Below, piece after piece: positions 60,201 to 63,200 of a stretch of 64,000 nt of DNA (positions are counted from its first letter, which is position 1; each line of letters begins with the position of its first letter). This stretch comes from Steromphala cineraria. Taxonomy: Eukaryota; Mollusca; Gastropoda; Trochida; Trochidae. A program made the position numbers and the translations under genes. The stretch lies in NCBI GenBank assembly GCA_916613615.1, contig OU744731.1, forward strand, positions 19,066,328-19,130,327, in the 5' to 3' direction. The notes beneath the pieces were generated by a model. That model did not search any database. It was not told where the DNA came from and worked only from the letters and a program-made list of their open reading frames with translations.

Positions 60201-63200
60201 ATTTACTTTTGTTTTCATAAAAATCGTTTCTGTATCATTACCAGTTTTTCATCAAAAAGTGTTTTAAAAAAACATTCAACTAAGAAAATTTCAATATTGC
60301 CCAAAGAAGAATTCTTGAATTAGCTGAGCAAGGAAAAACCTTCCAAGCTTAACAATGTTTTTGAAAGCCAAGAGCAATTCTGCAGTTATTTTAAACACTA
60401 CCTCAAGAGGTATGCATGAATCAGTTTTCCATGCTGAGAGCTTCTTTATCTTGCTTTCTTGAAGGGATTGAAAGATTGTTGTGCAATCAGTTTTGTTTAA
60501 CATCAACTGTAAGTTTGAAAATTATGCTGCTTGCTTATATGAGCTTATATGATACTTAAAACATCTCCAAATAGAGCCATTGTCTCTGTATCTCAACAGG
60601 CGTCATTCAATATATAAAAAGTGACCCTAAGACTAACATATTAAGGTCATCAGTGCCACTAATTCCAGAATTATAATCATCTTTAGCAAACATTTGAGCA
60701 ACATTTCAGATTTTTAAAACGTTTGCTTCAGGAGAAGAGGACTTCAGGGCTTGGAGTCTATGTCCCATATCATGGTGCCACAGGACTACTAAATTCATAA
60801 ATCATTATCCTCACTTTCCTCTGCACACAAGATTTCACATTTCACAAGTCAGTCGCAGAGAAAGTTTATTTCTTGATGGAGAGACTAATGGACAAGATGA
60901 AAGCCAGTTATTCTTTCAAATTACCAAAACAAGCTATCAAAACTGTTTTCAATGCACCATTGAGTATTGACCTACCTGAAGGGAAGGGCTCCTGCTGGAT
61001 ACTGTTGAGTATTGACCTACCTAAAGGGAAGGGCTCCTTCTGGATACTGTTGAGTATTGACCTACCTGAAGGGAAGGGCTCCTGCTGGATACTGTTGAGT
61101 ATTGACCTACCTAAAGGGAAGGGCTCCTGCTGGATACTGTTGAGTATTGACCTACCTGAGGGGAAGGGCTCCTGCTGGATACTGTTGAGTATTGACCTAC
61201 CTGAGGGGAAGGGCTCCTGCTGGATACTGTTGAGTATTGACCTACCTGAAGGGAAGGGCTCCTGCTGGATACTGTTGAGTATTGACCTACCTAAAGGGAA
61301 GGGCTCCTGCTGGATACTGTTGAGTATTGACCTACCTGAAGGGAAGGGCTCCTGCTGGATACTGTTGAGTATTGACCTACCTAAAGGGAAGGGCTCCTGC
61401 TGGATACTGTTGAGTATTGACCTACCTAAAGGGAAGGGCTCCTGCTGGATACTGTTGAGTATTGACCTACCTGAAGGGAAGGGCTCCTGCTGGATACTGT
61501 TGAGTATTGACCTACCTAAAGGGAAGGGCTCCTGCTGGATACTGTTGAGTATTGACCTACCTGAAGGGAAGGGCTCCTGCTGGATACTGTTGAGTATTGA
61601 CCTACCTGAAGGGAAGGGCTCCTGCTGGATACTGTTGAGTATTGACCTACCTAAAGGGAAGGGCTCCTGCTGGATACTGTTGAGTATTGACCTACCTGAA
61701 GGGAAGGGCTCCTGCTGGATACTGTTGAGTATTGACCTACCTAAAGGGAAGGGCTCCTGCTGGATACTGTTGAGTATTGACCTACCTGAAGGGAAGGGCT
61801 CCTGCTGGATACTGTTGAGTATTGACCTACCTGAGGGGAAGGGCTCCTGCTGGATACTGTTGAGTATTGACCTACCTGAGGGGAAGGGCTCCTGCTGGAT
61901 ACTGTTGAGTATTGACCTACCTAAAGGGAAGGGCTCCTGCTGGATACTGTTGAGTATTGACCTACCTGAAGGGAAGGGCTCCTGCTGGATACTGTTGAGT
62001 ATTGACCTACCTAAAGGGAAGGGCTCCTGCTGGATACTGTTGAGTATTGACCTACCTAAAGGGAAGGGCTCCTGCTGGATACTGTTGAGTATTGACCTAC
62101 CTAAAGGGAAGGGCTCCTGCTGGATACTGTTGAGTATTGACCTACCTAAAGGGAAGGGCTCCTGCTGGATACTGTTGAGTATTGACCTACCTGAAGGGAA
62201 GGGCTCCTGCTGGATACTGTTGAGTATTGACCTACCTAAAGGGAAGGGCTCCTGCTGGATACTGTTGAGTATTGACCTACCTGAAGGGAAGGGCTCCTGC
62301 TGGATACTGTTGAGTATTGACCTACCTGAAGGGAAGGGCTCCTGCTGGATACTGTTGAGTATTGACCTACCTGAAGGGAAGGGCTCCTGCTGGATACTGT
62401 TGAGTATTGACCTACCTAAAGGGAAGGGCTCCTGCTGGATACTGTTGAGTATTGACCTACCTGAAGGGAAGGGCTCCTGCTGGATACTGTTGAGTATTGA
62501 CCTACCTGAAGGGAAGGGCTCCTGCTGGATACTGTTGAGTATTGACCTACCTGAAGGGAAGGGCTCCTGCTGGATACTGTTGAGTATTGACCTACCTGAA
62601 GGGAAGGGCTCCTGCTGGATACTGTTGAGTATTGACCTACCTAAAGGGAAGGGCTCCTGCTGGATACTGTTGAGTATTGACCTACCTAAAGGGAAGGGCT
62701 CCTGCTGGATACTGTTGAGTATTGACCTACCTAAAGGGAAGGGCTCCTGCTGGATACTGTTGAGTATTGACCTACCTGAAGGGAAGGGCTCCTGCTGGAT
62801 ACTGTTGAGTATTGACCTACCTAAAGGGAAGGGCTCCTGCTGGATACTGTTGAGTATTGACCTACCTGAAGGGAAGGGCTCCTGCTGGATACTGTTGAGT
62901 ATTGACCTACCTGAAGGGAAGGGCTCCTGCTGGATACTGTTGAGTATTGACCTACCTGAAGGGAAGGGCTCCTGCTGGATACTGTTGAGTATTGACCTAC
63001 CTAAAGGGAAGGGCTCCTGCTGGATACTGTTGAGTATTGACCTACCTGAAGGGAAGGGCTCCTGCTGGATACTGTTGAGTATTGACCTACCTGAAGGGAA
63101 GGGCTCCTGCTGGATACTGTTGAGTATTGACCTACCTGAAGGGAAGGGCTCCTGCTGGATACTGTTGAGTATTGACCTACCTGAAGGGAAGGGCTCCTGC